A stretch of DNA of 64,000 nt, from NCBI GenBank assembly GCA_023846275.1, contig CM043869.1, forward strand, positions 34,932,737 through 34,996,736. Direction: 5' to 3'. This document shows positions 35,990-47,788 of this stretch, in pieces (position 1 is the first letter of the stretch; each line of letters begins with the position of its first letter). Made by a program: the position numbers and the translations under genes. Origin of the DNA: Vanilla planifolia (Eukaryota; Streptophyta; Magnoliopsida; Asparagales; Orchidaceae). The notes below the pieces were generated by a model. It had not been told where the DNA came from. It ran no database searches and worked only from the letters and a program-made list of their open reading frames with translations.

Positions 35990-38935
35990 TCTTCACAAGT
36001 TATAATGCCTCAACACTTAAGGTGAGATCCACTAACAGTACCGAAGTTACGTTCGAGTAAAGAGAAAGACATAACAATAATTAAAAAATATACTTATATA
36101 AAAATTAAATAATTGTAATTAGTTTTTTTATATAATTGCATTTATTTAATTATGTTTCAAAACATATTTTGTTTACTCAAAAAAAAAAACTAGAACAGAA
36201 AAAGACAGTTTTGGCTTTATTTAATGTATTCATATTAAGTTTTTATAAAAAAAATATTTTGTTAAAATATAATTAGATGTTTGCTTGATGATGTTTTGAA
36301 AATATTTTATCTAAAAATAAAAAAACAATAAAATAAAATATAAATTTATCTTTTTAAAATGATGTTATAAATAATTAAATTTATTCTTTTCCTTAAAAAA
36401 ACAAAAACCATTTCGACAATTTCATTATTTAAATTTTTCATTTAAAACTAATAATAGTGTATTTATGAAATATATATTTTTTTAATAACACTTTAAAATA
36501 GCACGTTTCAAACATATTTTTTATTAATCAACATAATAGCCAACAATAATTATATCGATCATTGTATTTAATTTTCTAAGTAATCTAAACAAAATTTGTT
36601 TCATTTCTTTTATCAATAATTCAAGTATTATTTTATGTGTTTCATACTATAAACTATTTTATTAAATATTTATGCTTGAATATATACATTTTTAATAACA
36701 ATTAAAATTACTTTTTACTAATCAAATTGATATTCAATAACAATTGTATGAAATAAATTCTGTAACTAAATTTTACATATTTATTTTATATTTTTTAAAA
36801 ACATGTTTCAAATTTAGATTAGTATTTGTTGAATAACTTTACCAAACATATTTTCAACCCAAAAAAATATATGAGAAACAAAAAAAAATATTTCTCATAA
36901 AATAATATTAGAAAATGTAAAATGAATTTTCTTTCCAATAAAAATAATTATTCTATTAATCATATTTTTGTTACATACTACTAAGTGCATGACATTATAA
37001 TAACATTTAATGATAATAAACTTGAAATTAATTTATTAATTAATGGAAAGTTTATCTCCTTCCACTACCAAATATTCTTTAGACGCTGCTACTTCCAATC
37101 ATGCTTCTTTCGGAGCATCAATCACTCATATGATAAAGATAAAATGAAAGGGAACATAACCCAGAAGCATCACTAGAAAGAAAATGAATGAGTATACCCA
37201 CTATAAATTATAGATTATAGAAGAAAGCACTAATAAAAGTATAAAGATTGATATTAGGTTAATTTATACAAATTTTTTTAAAAAAATATTATTTTAAAAT
37301 ATTATTAAAAGATTAAATTTCAAAAAAAAACTTGATAAAGATTTAATATTACAAAACAATTATAAAGGTCTTTGACCTTTGTGAAAAAATAATAAAATAT
37401 TTTGTTAGCTGCTTTACTTATATTATTTTTATTTTTTGAATTAGAATATGTATTTCAAAATAAGATGAAAAAATATTTAATTATGTTTTGAAAAACATTT
37501 TTTTGGAAGAATAAATTTGAAAAAATGATTGTACCAAACAAATTCTGTAAAAACAAATTACAAGCACTAAGGAATAAACCCAATAACTCATAATATAGTT
37601 AGTAATTCAGGCTTAACTTTCTTTTAAAAACCCGATTCATTGTTTGTAACTAATTTGTCAATTAGAAATGAAATAAGAAAAGAATTTTTTTAAAAAAAAA
37701 TGGATAAAAAGTTTATATAAATAAAAATAAAATTTAGCAACCAAATTCTTGAGCTGACATGTGAATAATAAATTCACAACAGTTTGTTATAAATTTTCCA
37801 TATGCTTGAAGTAATTTCAACACGACATGGTTCTTGGATTGTTTTTGCTGGCCTCAAAAGTTTTCTAAAATCTGAGGGTATAACGAAGTCAGCAAGATAA
37901 CAAAAATGAAATGATATACCGCTATAGAGTACGAAAGAAGGAAGGAAAGCAACATATACTACGTTAGTAAGAAGAATAACTGTAGGGAGACAAAAAAAAA
38001 ATCCATACAATAATGAAACAAGTCATAAATACTTCTCTTTATTTATGCCAAAACATGCCACATTTATGTCTTCATGTCCAAACAATCATGGCAGCTAAGT
38101 TCGTCATGCATTTACTACTGAACAGTGCATATCCATGGAATCAAAATGATGGATCTGTTGAGCAGACCACTTCACCTTGTTCTATTGGGAATGGAACAAC
38201 ATTTTACTATGCCATGGTATTTAAAGCTAGATATTTGTCATCAAACTTGCCTCTAGGTCAACAAAAGAAACCAAGAAACCTTTCATTCACTGAAACATGG
38301 AGTTTCCTTTACAAAAAAAGCGAGAGACAGGTGCATGAAAAGTGACTTAGAATTTCCTCCGTCCCTTTTTTTGTCTTCCCACTTCTGTTAGTGCTACATG
38401 CGTCAATAAAGCAATTGCAAATTGATATCTGTTTGTACAAAATCTTCAAAACGTACATCACATTAAACCACAACTGGTATCCGGAGAAGAAACGAGGACG
38501 TCGCCAAAATTGAGATATATGGAAATCTCAGGATTTGCTCGCCATAGGCATAAGATATTGATCAGGTGCTCGCAAAAGATGGTTTACTGTCATTTTTTGG
38601 GTTAATGCCGAGAGCAACCTAGGCAAAATCATGCCGTGGTCAGCGTTTGAGTGCTCATCATTCATTCATTTACCCTTTGCCTCTGTCAACTATCATAGCA
38701 ACTTAGTGTCCTCTCGTTCACTTGGTCATAGGTGATGATCAACTATTTTTTATTATTCTGTCTTGTAAAAAACTAAGTACTTGGGCTAGCCTACTACCTT
38801 GCAAGTTCATTAGATCTCCAAATTGTTCTCGTTGAGAAGCTTCTTCAATTTGACCAGGTATTCTATTTTCATTGATTAGTAGCAATCAGCCTTCTAGGTT
38901 AGCCATGTTGACTTGGACTATCTCTTTCAGAAGGT
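35990..38935. other. AT-rich region upstream of GH3, unidentified low-copy-looking stretch at the right
   Basis: 36.1-37.6 kb is extremely AT-rich, with recurring 'ttttgaaaaacat'/'gtttcaaaacat' phrases that suggest a decayed repeat. About 37,780-38,700 is more balanced and keeps short frames open on both strands (for example 38013-38345, +), but no protein family is recognised and no consistent exon chain was found. Confidence 0.3.
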
Positions 38936-40600
38936 TGATGGAACAAATATTATTTAACATATTTTACTTTCTTAAAAATTAATTAATATTTTTTAAAATT
39001 TTATTTATTTAAATTTAAATTAAATTCATTTCTATATTTTTATTTGAATTTTTATTCAAATTTATTATGTGGGATTTTTTAACTATCATAGATTATGTAT
39101 TTGGTTTTTAGTATTGGAATTATTTGGATTAACAAATTTAAATTTAAGATTATTTCAAATTTATTCCCTATTTGAATTTATTTAAATTTATTATTTAAAC
39201 AATGTTTTTTTAATTTAGTGTATTTAGTTTTGATCTTATGATTAATTTGTTAAGATTAGTATGTAGTTATTAACTTTTGAATTTAAATATCATGGTTATC
39301 TTTATATAAAAAAACATTTAATAAAACAAAAATTAGGTATTGATAATTTTGATGAATGCCTAAATCATGTGTATGTATATCCAATATTTTGAGAAAATAT
39401 AAGTGTTTAAATCTTCTTCTTTATCAATGAAGGCATATGCATGCTCTTTTGTGCATGCATGCACATTATTTTGGACAGCTATAAATGATAAAACTATCAC
39501 ATATCTTGGAAGGCATAAGTGGCCTTCATTCTCATCCATCTCCTCTCTCTCTATTGTATTTTTGCCATTAGATTGGTATCAAAGGTTATCCACCACTATT
39601 GGTATCAAAGTAGGATCGTTAGGTTTTATCCATTTCACATCACATTGTCATCATCAATTGTAAATAATTTTAGTGCATTATCCTCATTGTATGGTTAAAT
39701 CTCATCTTCATCAAGGCTTTTTGTCCATCTAACAATATTCATCACTAGTTTCACAAGATGACCATATTTGACCAGCAAATATTCCTTTATTCTCTAACAT
39801 ATAATCATATGACCTCTACCCATAATTGGGAATACATAGTGATATCATACAAAAAAAGTGATTAAGCTATTATAACCTAGATTTATTGTCTACATAAACT
39901 CCCAATACCAACGTGAGTTTCATATAGAATGTTTTTATCATAGCAAAATGCAAGAAAAAGTTTTTTATAAGTGGGGGAAACTAATGCAAAATGCAATGCT
40001 ATTATTATATACATTTTACTTTTAAAATAAATAATTAATAAATTTAAACTAATTTTATTTGATTAAAATTTAAATTAAATTAGATAATTTTTTAATATAA
40101 ATATTTATTTATTTTTGTTAGTTAAATCATGTAAATGTAGCTGTAAATTTATAATAGACCATTTATTTAGGTTTTTAAAACTTTAAATTAATAAATTTAG
40201 ATTTTAAATTCATTTAGATAATTTATTCTTTCCAAATATTTGTTGAAATTTTTTAAAACATTTAAATTTATCATATTTAATCATTTATTTTATTTGAAGT
40301 TTAGTATTACTTATATTAAATTAGTCTAACAATTTTAATAAAATTAAATAAAATATTCAAAAATATCAAATTATTGAGTTTAAAAACAAAGCATATAACA
40401 ATCCAGAAAATATAAACCAAAATTGAACATGTTATAATAAGATATCTCAATCCAACAAATATATAAGGAAGCTAGTTTATAAATGATTAATTTGTTTTTC
40501 TATATTTGAATGCATATAATACTCTTTTACAAATTATATCATAAAAGGAAAATTCTACAAGAGTTCTTATTCTTTAACGCAATTAGTAGGTCACACTAAA
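38936..40600 (+). mobile_element. Small non-autonomous LTR-retrotransposon remnant (TRIM/LARD-like)
   Basis: Proposed 5' LTR at about 38936-39570 (starts tgatgg, ends ttttgccatta). A PBS-like ttggtatcaaagg lies at 39573-39585 and is repeated at 39599-39610. A non-coding interior of about 400 bp is followed by a PPT, aagtgggggaaac, at 39969-39981. The 3' LTR begins at 39982 (taatgcaaaatgc), whose first 120 bp match the 5' LTR start in diverged form (acattttactttt, then taattaat). The LTRs are strongly diverged, the right end is uncertain and no target duplication was identified. The interior encodes nothing recognisable. Confidence 0.45.
39573..39610 (+). other. Duplicated primer-binding-site-like sequence
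   Basis: Two copies of 'ttggtatcaaag', spaced 26 bp, match the initiator tRNA-Met PBS with one difference from TGGTATCAGAG. Confidence 0.45.
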
Positions 40601-42060
40601 CAATGTTCCTTCTCATTTACAAGGCGAACCAAATCAAGCAAATGGAACAAATCATAGATCAAGCATTTGGATAGTGATGGAAAAAAAAGGAGGGAGACAT
40701 CAAAGGATTGGCTGCACTTAAATTGATTCTCCCTACCAGCATGCACAGTAACATCCGTTACTAGATGTTTGTCATCATCATGACCTCCTTTTTTGTTTGT
40801 CCTTTTCCTCAAAAAACAGGTGATCGCCGCATTTCTCAGAAAGCTTTACTGCCGTCGGCAAAGCCCCACCACCACCACCACCTTCAGCACCAAACTTCGT
40901 CAACCAAACAAAGCTGCGCATGATGATGCTTTGAATCCAACTTAAGAGATAAAACATATCATAAGCTTCATGAAAATGGTGTACTGGTGGGGCAAGCAAA
41001 AAGCTTCGCCTTCTTTTCTACTTTGCCGGGTCATTCAAAAAAGGGGTGTTCATCACTTATTGTTCCAACTACTGGATTTACATTGGTCAGCCGTTGAAAC
41101 GGATTCCCGATGGCTTTCATAATACAGTGTGGCTTTTGAGGTAAAAACTTTCATATCGTTATTGTAAATGAATTTCTAACTTATTATCTTAAAGGTTTTT
41201 CTTTGTTAAACTCGAAAATAAGAACAAATAATTTTTATTAAAATTTATCTTTTTTATATTAAGCTTGTTTTTTTTTTTAATTCCTTTTAAAACCTCTTTT
41301 TTCTTGAATTCATAATCCGTATGTAAATATTTTTAGACGAAAAATAATAACATTTGACAAATTGCTATTAAACCCGATACTGGAAGTAAAGTCATCTTGT
41401 AAAGATCATATAAAAGTAAAATAGCTGCATAAATTAATTGTATAATGAATGAAAAACAAAAGTTTCATAAATTTGAGTGAAAAGTTTCATTTGATATTCA
41501 TCACATGAGATGGAAGCACAAACATAAGGATAAGATTGCACTCTAACATAATATTGGACAGTCAAAATGCAACAATAAGGCCTCTCAAACAAACAATTTC
41601 TAAGAGCTTATCCACTTTCAGAACACTGATTTGTCAAATGAGGACCCTCAAACCTTTTTGTAAAACAAGTTTTAAGTCAACATTTCAAAACTTTTTTCAT
41701 TTCAAAGTCAAAATCATTGAAACCTTAATAAATATTTGTATCAATCTTATTTCTCTCTCAAAACTATTTTCTTAAAATGTTTATTTTCAAACTTTATTTT
41801 TCCAAATTCACAATCCATACAAAAATATTCTTAGTTAAAGAACAATAACCTTTGGCAAAATATTATAAAAAATATAATCTTAACAAATGAATTTTTTATA
41901 AGGATCAAATATAAGTAAAATAGATGTATAGCAATGATAAAACAAAAGAGATAAAAAAATTTACAAAAATTTGAGTGAAAAATTTCGCAAATTTCATGAT
42001 AACATTACATTCCAACATAATATTACGAACTTCAAAAATGTAATAATAAGGTCTCTCAGA
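40601..42060. other. Intergenic, unidentified
   Basis: About 40,600-41,120 has more balanced composition and a minus-strand frame (40778-40999) with a six-Gly run. It matches no family I know. 41.2-42.0 kb is AT-rich. Confidence 0.25.
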
Positions 42061-42438
42061 GAAACAAGGTCTACGAGCCGATGTGTGGCTCGTCTCTAAG
42101 GGAGATCTGCAAGCAATCTTATCCGGCAACTTAATCCAAGTCTGAAAGATGGGCGTGGCCTCCATTTAAAGTGTTAACTTGGGTGGCGAATGGACTGGTT
42201 CCACCAACTACAATAGAAGCTTCGAGGCTGGAAAAGTTGAGCACAAAACAGGTTATGTTTCGATTCAATGAGCAACGCTTTCAATCAAATGGTGGTAAAG
42301 CAGCTCAAGTGGTCATGCATGGTGAGTCCCTCTATCGGAGGAGACAGATCACATCATTTAACCATAAATATTGTGCATACGCTGCTTGGAATCTGATCAT
42401 TACTGGCAATACCGGGGTTTTTTTTTCAAAAAATTCCA
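42061..42438. other. Unassigned balanced-composition island beside the copia insertion
   Basis: A plus-strand frame (42171-42455) reads through, with a donor-like gtgagtcc after the stretch VMHG. A minus-strand frame starts MEATPIFQ. I recognise neither. It could be a gene relic broken by the copia element that starts at 42446. Confidence 0.25.
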
Positions 42439-42445
42439 ATGACAG

Positions 42446-42828
42446 TGATTATTAGCAAACTTTAAGTATTTATTAGCATATTTTAAATATTGGTTAGCAA
42501 ATTTTAAGTATTTGTTAATATTTTAAAATATTTGTTAGTATTTTTAGGTGTTTAAATGTTTAAACAATTTTAAATTTTAAGTTGATCTTTATAATTTAGA
42601 TTAGGAACAAATTTTCGAATTAGAAACAAATATTTGAGAGATTATTTATTTATAAAATGGTATAATTGTTGCTTTGTTGTTATGCATGAATGAAATAAAA
42701 TTTCATTATTTTTTTCTTCCCACAGCTTAAGGTTTCTGCCACCATTTTCCAATTTCTCCCAAACACTATAGAATGCAAGTTTGCTATTTGTAATTCGAGA
42801 TATATTTTGTTTCACTTTATCTCCATCA
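42446..42828 (+). repeat. 5' LTR of the copia element
   Basis: 383 bp, starts tgattattagcaaac and ends ctccatca. It contains a short internal repeat of 'tttaagtatttgttag'-like units at its left end. Confidence 0.9.
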
Positions 42829-42924
42829 AAGTGATATCAAAGCTTGAAGAAGAAGAAGATCGAACGCTGCAGCTTCGAAGGGAGAAGAGCAAAAGCACTG
42901 TTTGGAAGCGTGTTTTTATTTAAA

Positions 42925-45900
42925 ATGTTAAAAAATGTGCAACAAATCGTTCCCAGATTGACTGACGATAATTATGATAATTGTTGCATTCAATTTAAAG
43001 CCTTTCTTGGCTCATAAGACCTTTGGGAGATTTTTATCGATAGCTTTAAAGAATCAAATGCTACTGAAGCAGAGAGGGAATTATTGAAAGAAAATAAAAA
43101 AAGGCAAAAAGACATTGTTCTTGATATCAAGGGCTTGATGAAGTCATTTTTGAGAAAGTCGTAGAAGCGACTACAAGTAGAGAAGCTTGGAATAAACTCA
43201 ACACAATCTTCAAAAGTATTGAACATGTGGAGTTTGTACGTCTTCAAATCCTTAGAGGTGATTTTAAGCAGTCAAAGGTGAACGAAAATGAGACTATCTC
43301 CAATTATGTCTCACGATTAATTGTTATTATGAACTTGATGAAGAAAAATGGAGAACAAATTGATAATGTGTGTGATCGAAAAGGTATTTCGTTTTTTAAC
43401 TCCTATGTTTAAGCATGTGGTAATAGCAATTGAAGAATTTAAAGATAAAGGTAGATTATCTATTGAAGAGCTAATGAGTTTCTTAAAAGTACATGAACAA
43501 TGACTAAAAAAAAGGGGTGAAATTGTACCTATTATCAAGTATTAGAATCAAAACTAAATTTGAAAAAAGACAATACCTTGAAGAAAGAGAATTCAAATTT
43601 AAGGGAAAGAGGACGAGGTTCATATCGAGGATTTGGAAGAAGTCGCTTCCAAAGCAAATCTTAACAAAAAAACTAATCAACATTACACTCAACAAGGGCA
43701 TGAAAGGAATAGTACTTCTTGAGGTCGAGGACAAGGAAGAAATGTTGAATATTATAATTGTAATAAGTTTGGTCATTATGCTTTTGATTATTGGCATAAG
43801 AACAATCAATCAAACTATGTTGAAACATCACAAGAAGTGTCAACATCATTATTAGCCAAAAAAGAGGATAACAAAAGAGAAGATGTATTGTTTCTTAACT
43901 CAGTAGCAAGAAACCATATGTGTGAAAAAGACATCTATTTGATACAATTGAAAATGTGCAAACAAGTATGAGTCTGGAGACTCGTCAAAATTGAAAGTTG
44001 AAGGCAAATGTAACATAAAACTTTATAAAGAGAATGAGTTCTAATTATTATTTTAGATGCATATTTTATTTCTGATATGAAAAGTAATATTCTTAGCTTT
44101 GGGCAATTGATTACGAAAGGATATATTATACATATAGAGAATAGTTATCTCTTTTTGCAAGATTCAAAATAAAGGAATATTATTAAAGTGAAGATGTTGG
44201 CAAATCATATGTTTTCTCTTCAATTAAATTTAACAAGTTAAGTTTGTTATTTTGGGCATCTTTCGAATGATTCTTTGAAATGGCATCTAAGGTATGCTCA
44301 CCTTAACTTTGAAGATTTTAAGTTATTAGTAAATAAAAGAATGGTAAAAGGCATTCATTTATTGGATGATTTCAAATCATATATGTGAAACTTATATACT
44401 TGGAAAGCAATATCGTCTACCATTTCAAAAGAATAACACTTGGAGAGTTAAAAGACCATTACAACTTATTTATACAGATATTTGTGGTTCATTTGTGCCA
44501 TTATCTAATGGAGGTAATAAGTATTTTATTACTTTCATGGATGATTTTGGTAGAAAAATGTGAACATATTTTATTAAGAAGAAATCTACTACTATCTCTA
44601 TATTTAAAGAGTTCAAATATAAAATTAACTTACAACAAGTTAAACTCCACAACAAAATGGAGTGGCTAAATGAAGAAATCATACTATCCTTGATATGATA
44701 AGGACAATAATGAGAGAGAAGAATATGCCAAAAGAATTTTAGACAGAAGCAGTTGCATGTTCAACTTATTTGTTGAATCATTGTCCTATTAAGGCTGTGC
44801 ATTATATGACTCCACAAGAAGGTTGGAGTGGATATAAATCAAGTGTTTCTTATTTTTATATATTTGGTTGTATTGTATATGCATAGGAACTTAATGCATT
44901 AAGGAAGAAATTATATGATAAAGGTGAAAAATACATATTTATTAGGTATAGTGAGGAGTCAAAAGCCTACAAACTCTACAATACTTTAACAAAAAAGGTA
45001 ATTATTAGTCGTGATATTCTATTTGTAGAAGAAGATACTTGGAAGTGAAAAAAAGAGAAAGATGATAAAATTATCACACCTGGACAAGAAGAAGAAATTT
45101 AAAATCAACAAACACATGATTTGAATTCTCCAACAAGCTCTCCCTCAAGAACAACTATTATGCAAAAGACAGCACGATCTATTGACTCAAGTAAAAAAAA
45201 ATGAAAAGTCTAAAAGAGATATATGAGCAAACTTCTGAGTTTTCTAACTTATTCTATTATTTTGTTGATAATAAACACATTTCTTTTGATAAAATAGTGT
45301 AGGATATAAATTAACAAAAGGTTATGAACAAAGAAATAGTATCTATAAAAAGGAATGATACATAAGAGTTGGTTGATCTCTCTCTTCAAAAAAAACTTAT
45401 AGGAGTAAAATGGGTTTACAAGATCAAGCATAAAAGCAGATAGAACAGTGGATAGATATAAGACAAGACTTGTGGCAAAAGGTTTTAAACAAAAATATGG
45501 TATAAACAATAATGAGATATTTGCTCCAGTTGCTCAATTTAATACAATAAAATTGATTTTAGCACTTGCAACACATCATAGATGAAAGGTATGCCAACTT
45601 GATGTTAAATTTGTATTTTTGAATTAGAAGAAGTATATGTTGACTAACCTAAAGATTATAAAATAATTAATGATCCACATAAAGTCTATCATTTGGAAAA
45701 GGTTTTATATAGATTGAAACGAGAACCAAGAGCATGGAATACCAAGATTGATGTATATTTTCAATAATAAGGATTTTAAAAATATCTATTTGAGCATGCA
45801 CTTTATATTAAGATAACTAACAACGATATTCTTATAGTTTGTCTTTATGTAGATGATGTGTTTTATATAAGAAATTCTTTTGAATTGTTTCAAGAATTCA

Positions 45901-46786
45901 AAAGAATTATGTAACATGAATTTGACATGATAAATAATGGTGAAATGTCATACTTTCTTGGCTTGGAAGTGAAACAAATGACAAATAAAACCTAATCTCT
46001 CAATGAAAGTATGCTACCAAACTTCTAAAAAAGTTTAGAATAAAAGATTACAAATCAGTGGCAACACCACTTTATGTGAGAATGAAAATAAATAGAGAAG
46101 GAGAAGAAAAAGACATTGACTCTACTTTGTTCAAAAGTCTTGTCGGTAGTTTTCGTTACCTCACTATCACAAGACTTGATATTATATATTATGTTGGACT
46201 CATTAGTCGATATATGAAAAATCTAAAAGAAACATATTGGATGGTTGCAAAAAGAATATTAAGGTACATTAAAGGAACACTTGATTATGGTTTGTATTTT
46301 ACTAATCAAAGTGGGACAGATTTATGTGGCTACTTTGATAATGATTAGGGAGGTGATATATATGAAAAAAAGAGTATAATTGGTTATTATTTTTTCTTAG
46401 GTTCATCAGTATTTATGTAGACATCAACTAAATAAGATGTTATTGCTCTTTCATTTTATAAAGCAGAGTATATTACAGTTTCATTAATAGTTTGTAAAGC
46501 AATTTGGTTACAAAATTTACTACAAGAGTTATATCACCAATAAGAAGAGCCAAGAACTATTTTTATTGACAATATGTCAGCCATCAAATTAACAAAAAAT
46601 CCAGTTCAACATGAGAGAAGAAAGAATATCGAGATAATGTATCATTTTCTTCGTGATGTCAATAAGGAAAATATAAGCCTGGGACATTGCAGTACTGAAG
46701 AACAAATGGCTGATATTTTTACTAAATCGCTTGGAGCGAAGAAGTTTGAAGAATTACGAAATCAATTAGGATTGAAGATACTTTAA
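42925..46786 (+). pseudogene. Copia gag-pol, multiply stopped and frameshifted
   Basis: Gag lies at about 42925-43500. A zinc knuckle at about 43750-43800 has its last Cys replaced by Tyr (YNCNKFGHYAFDYW). A protease relic with the active-site triad changed (LNSVARNH) lies near 43900. The pre-integrase WHLRYAH is near 44281 and the integrase TPQQNGVA near 44645. Reverse transcriptase runs about 45400-46000 with YVDDV at 45846-45860. RNase H occupies about 46058-46786, ending in the family-typical EQMADIFTKSLG and a stop just before the PPT. Numerous stop codons and shifts in every domain mean no protein can be made. Confidence 0.92.
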
Positions 46787-46790
46787 GTTT

Positions 46791-46799
46791 AAGGGGGAG
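46791..46799 (+). other. Copia polypurine tract
   Basis: aagggggag directly before the 3' LTR. Confidence 0.85.
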
Positions 46800-47181
46800 T
46801 AATTTTAGCAAATTTTAAGTATTTGTTAGCACATTTTAAGTATTGGTTAGCATATTTTAAGTATTTATTAATATTTTTAAATATTTGTTAGTACTTTTAG
46901 GTGTTTAAATGTTTAAATAATTTTAAATTTTAAGTTGATCTTTATAATTTAGATTAGGAATAAATTTTTGAATTAGAAACAAATATTTGGAAGATTATTT
47001 GCTTATAAAATGGTGTAATTGTTGTTTTGTTGTTATGTATAAATGAAATAAAATTTCATCGTTTTTGTCTTCCCACAGCTTAGGGTTTTCGCCACCATTT
47101 TCTAATTTCTCTCAAATATTCTCGAATGTAAGTTTGCTATTTATAATTTAAGATCTATTTTGTTTTACTTTATCTCCATCA
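46800..47181 (+). repeat. 3' LTR of the copia element
   Basis: 382 bp, starts taattttagcaaat (TG decayed to TA) directly after the PPT and ends ctccatca. Confidence 0.9.
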
Positions 47182-47186
47182 ATGAC

Positions 47187-47614
47187 GAAGTATATCAAGA
47201 AAAAATACATAAAAAATCACCAATATTAATAAAAAATAAAATAGGTACACCAAAATTTTTGGAAAATCATAACAAGGTAGGAAAAAAACCACAATAAAAT
47301 CTGAAAAACAAACTGAAAATTTTCAAATTTTTTGAATTTATTTTAATCAAAGTCCTATTCGATCATCTTTTTCATCTAAGAAGGTACTTCATTGACATGA
47401 TACAAATTCACAACCAAAGAGTACAATCTCAAATTGAGCTGCAATTTTCATCTCATCGTTATCACTTCCCGATTGTTTGATTGAATGATCTTAGTTGAAC
47501 ATCAAATTTTTCTAAAGTTAAGCAAATCTCAAATAATAACATTTCTATTACATCAAACACCACACATTTTACAGCTTGAACAACTTTTAGATTTCTTAGG
47601 ACTCAGCTTTTGCT
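47187..47614. other. 3' flank of the orphan exon
   Basis: AT-rich; may contain the 3' UTR of the minus-strand exon at 47615. Nothing else seen. Confidence 0.3.
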
Positions 47615-47788
47615 TCATAAAACCAAAGCAAAAACACATGCCAAAATGATCAGACAAAGAACATGGAATAATGCAAGCTTCACGACAGAGGATTCATGTG
47701 AAGGCTTAGCTTCAAATAGCTTGTAGCACGCGCATGACTTGACTTTCTCTTCGCCAAGTTTTATGCAGGTACGCTGTGCACATTGCGT
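47615..47788 (-). CDS. Terminal exon of an unidentified gene (Cys-containing, hydrophobic C-terminal tail)
   Basis: On the minus strand an excellent acceptor (pyrimidine tract ending gacctcag) is followed by 57 codons and TGA. The peptide begins TQCAQRTCIKLGEEK, has further cysteines (CACYK), then a Ser/His linker and a strongly hydrophobic tail (ALFHVLCLIILACVFALVL) that could be a membrane anchor or a GPI-attachment signal. I do not recognise the family. No upstream exon could be joined in the next several hundred bases. The 5' part may lie far away or be lost. It might also be a chance frame, but splice site, phase and composition argue for a real exon. Confidence 0.45.
   Translation of the reverse strand, partial: TQCAQRTCIKLGEEKVKSCACYKLFEAKPSHESSVVKLALFHVLCLIILACVFALVL

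Larger units (their letters stand above)
42446..47181 (+). mobile_element. Full-length but decayed Ty1/copia retrotransposon
   Basis: LTRs at 42446-42828 and 46800-47181, PBS-like tgatatcaaagc just inside the left LTR, PPT aagggggag before the right LTR, and domain order gag, protease, integrase, RT, RNase H, which defines copia. ATGAC occurs at 42439-42443 and again at 47182-47186 as a target duplication, with two extra bases (AG) before the 5' LTR. LTR divergence is about 40 sites in 382 (by-eye count, near 10%). Many differences are C/T or G/A, as expected from decay of methylated DNA. Confidence 0.92.

Noticed and set aside
38362-38385. 'tcctccgtccctttttttgt' resembling a Stowaway MITE terminus
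   Set aside because: No inverted partner or TA duplication found nearby, and the match is partial.
40778-40999. 73-codon minus-strand frame with a poly-Gly run
   Set aside because: The Gly run comes from a CCA/CCG triplet repeat; no family match and no splice partners.
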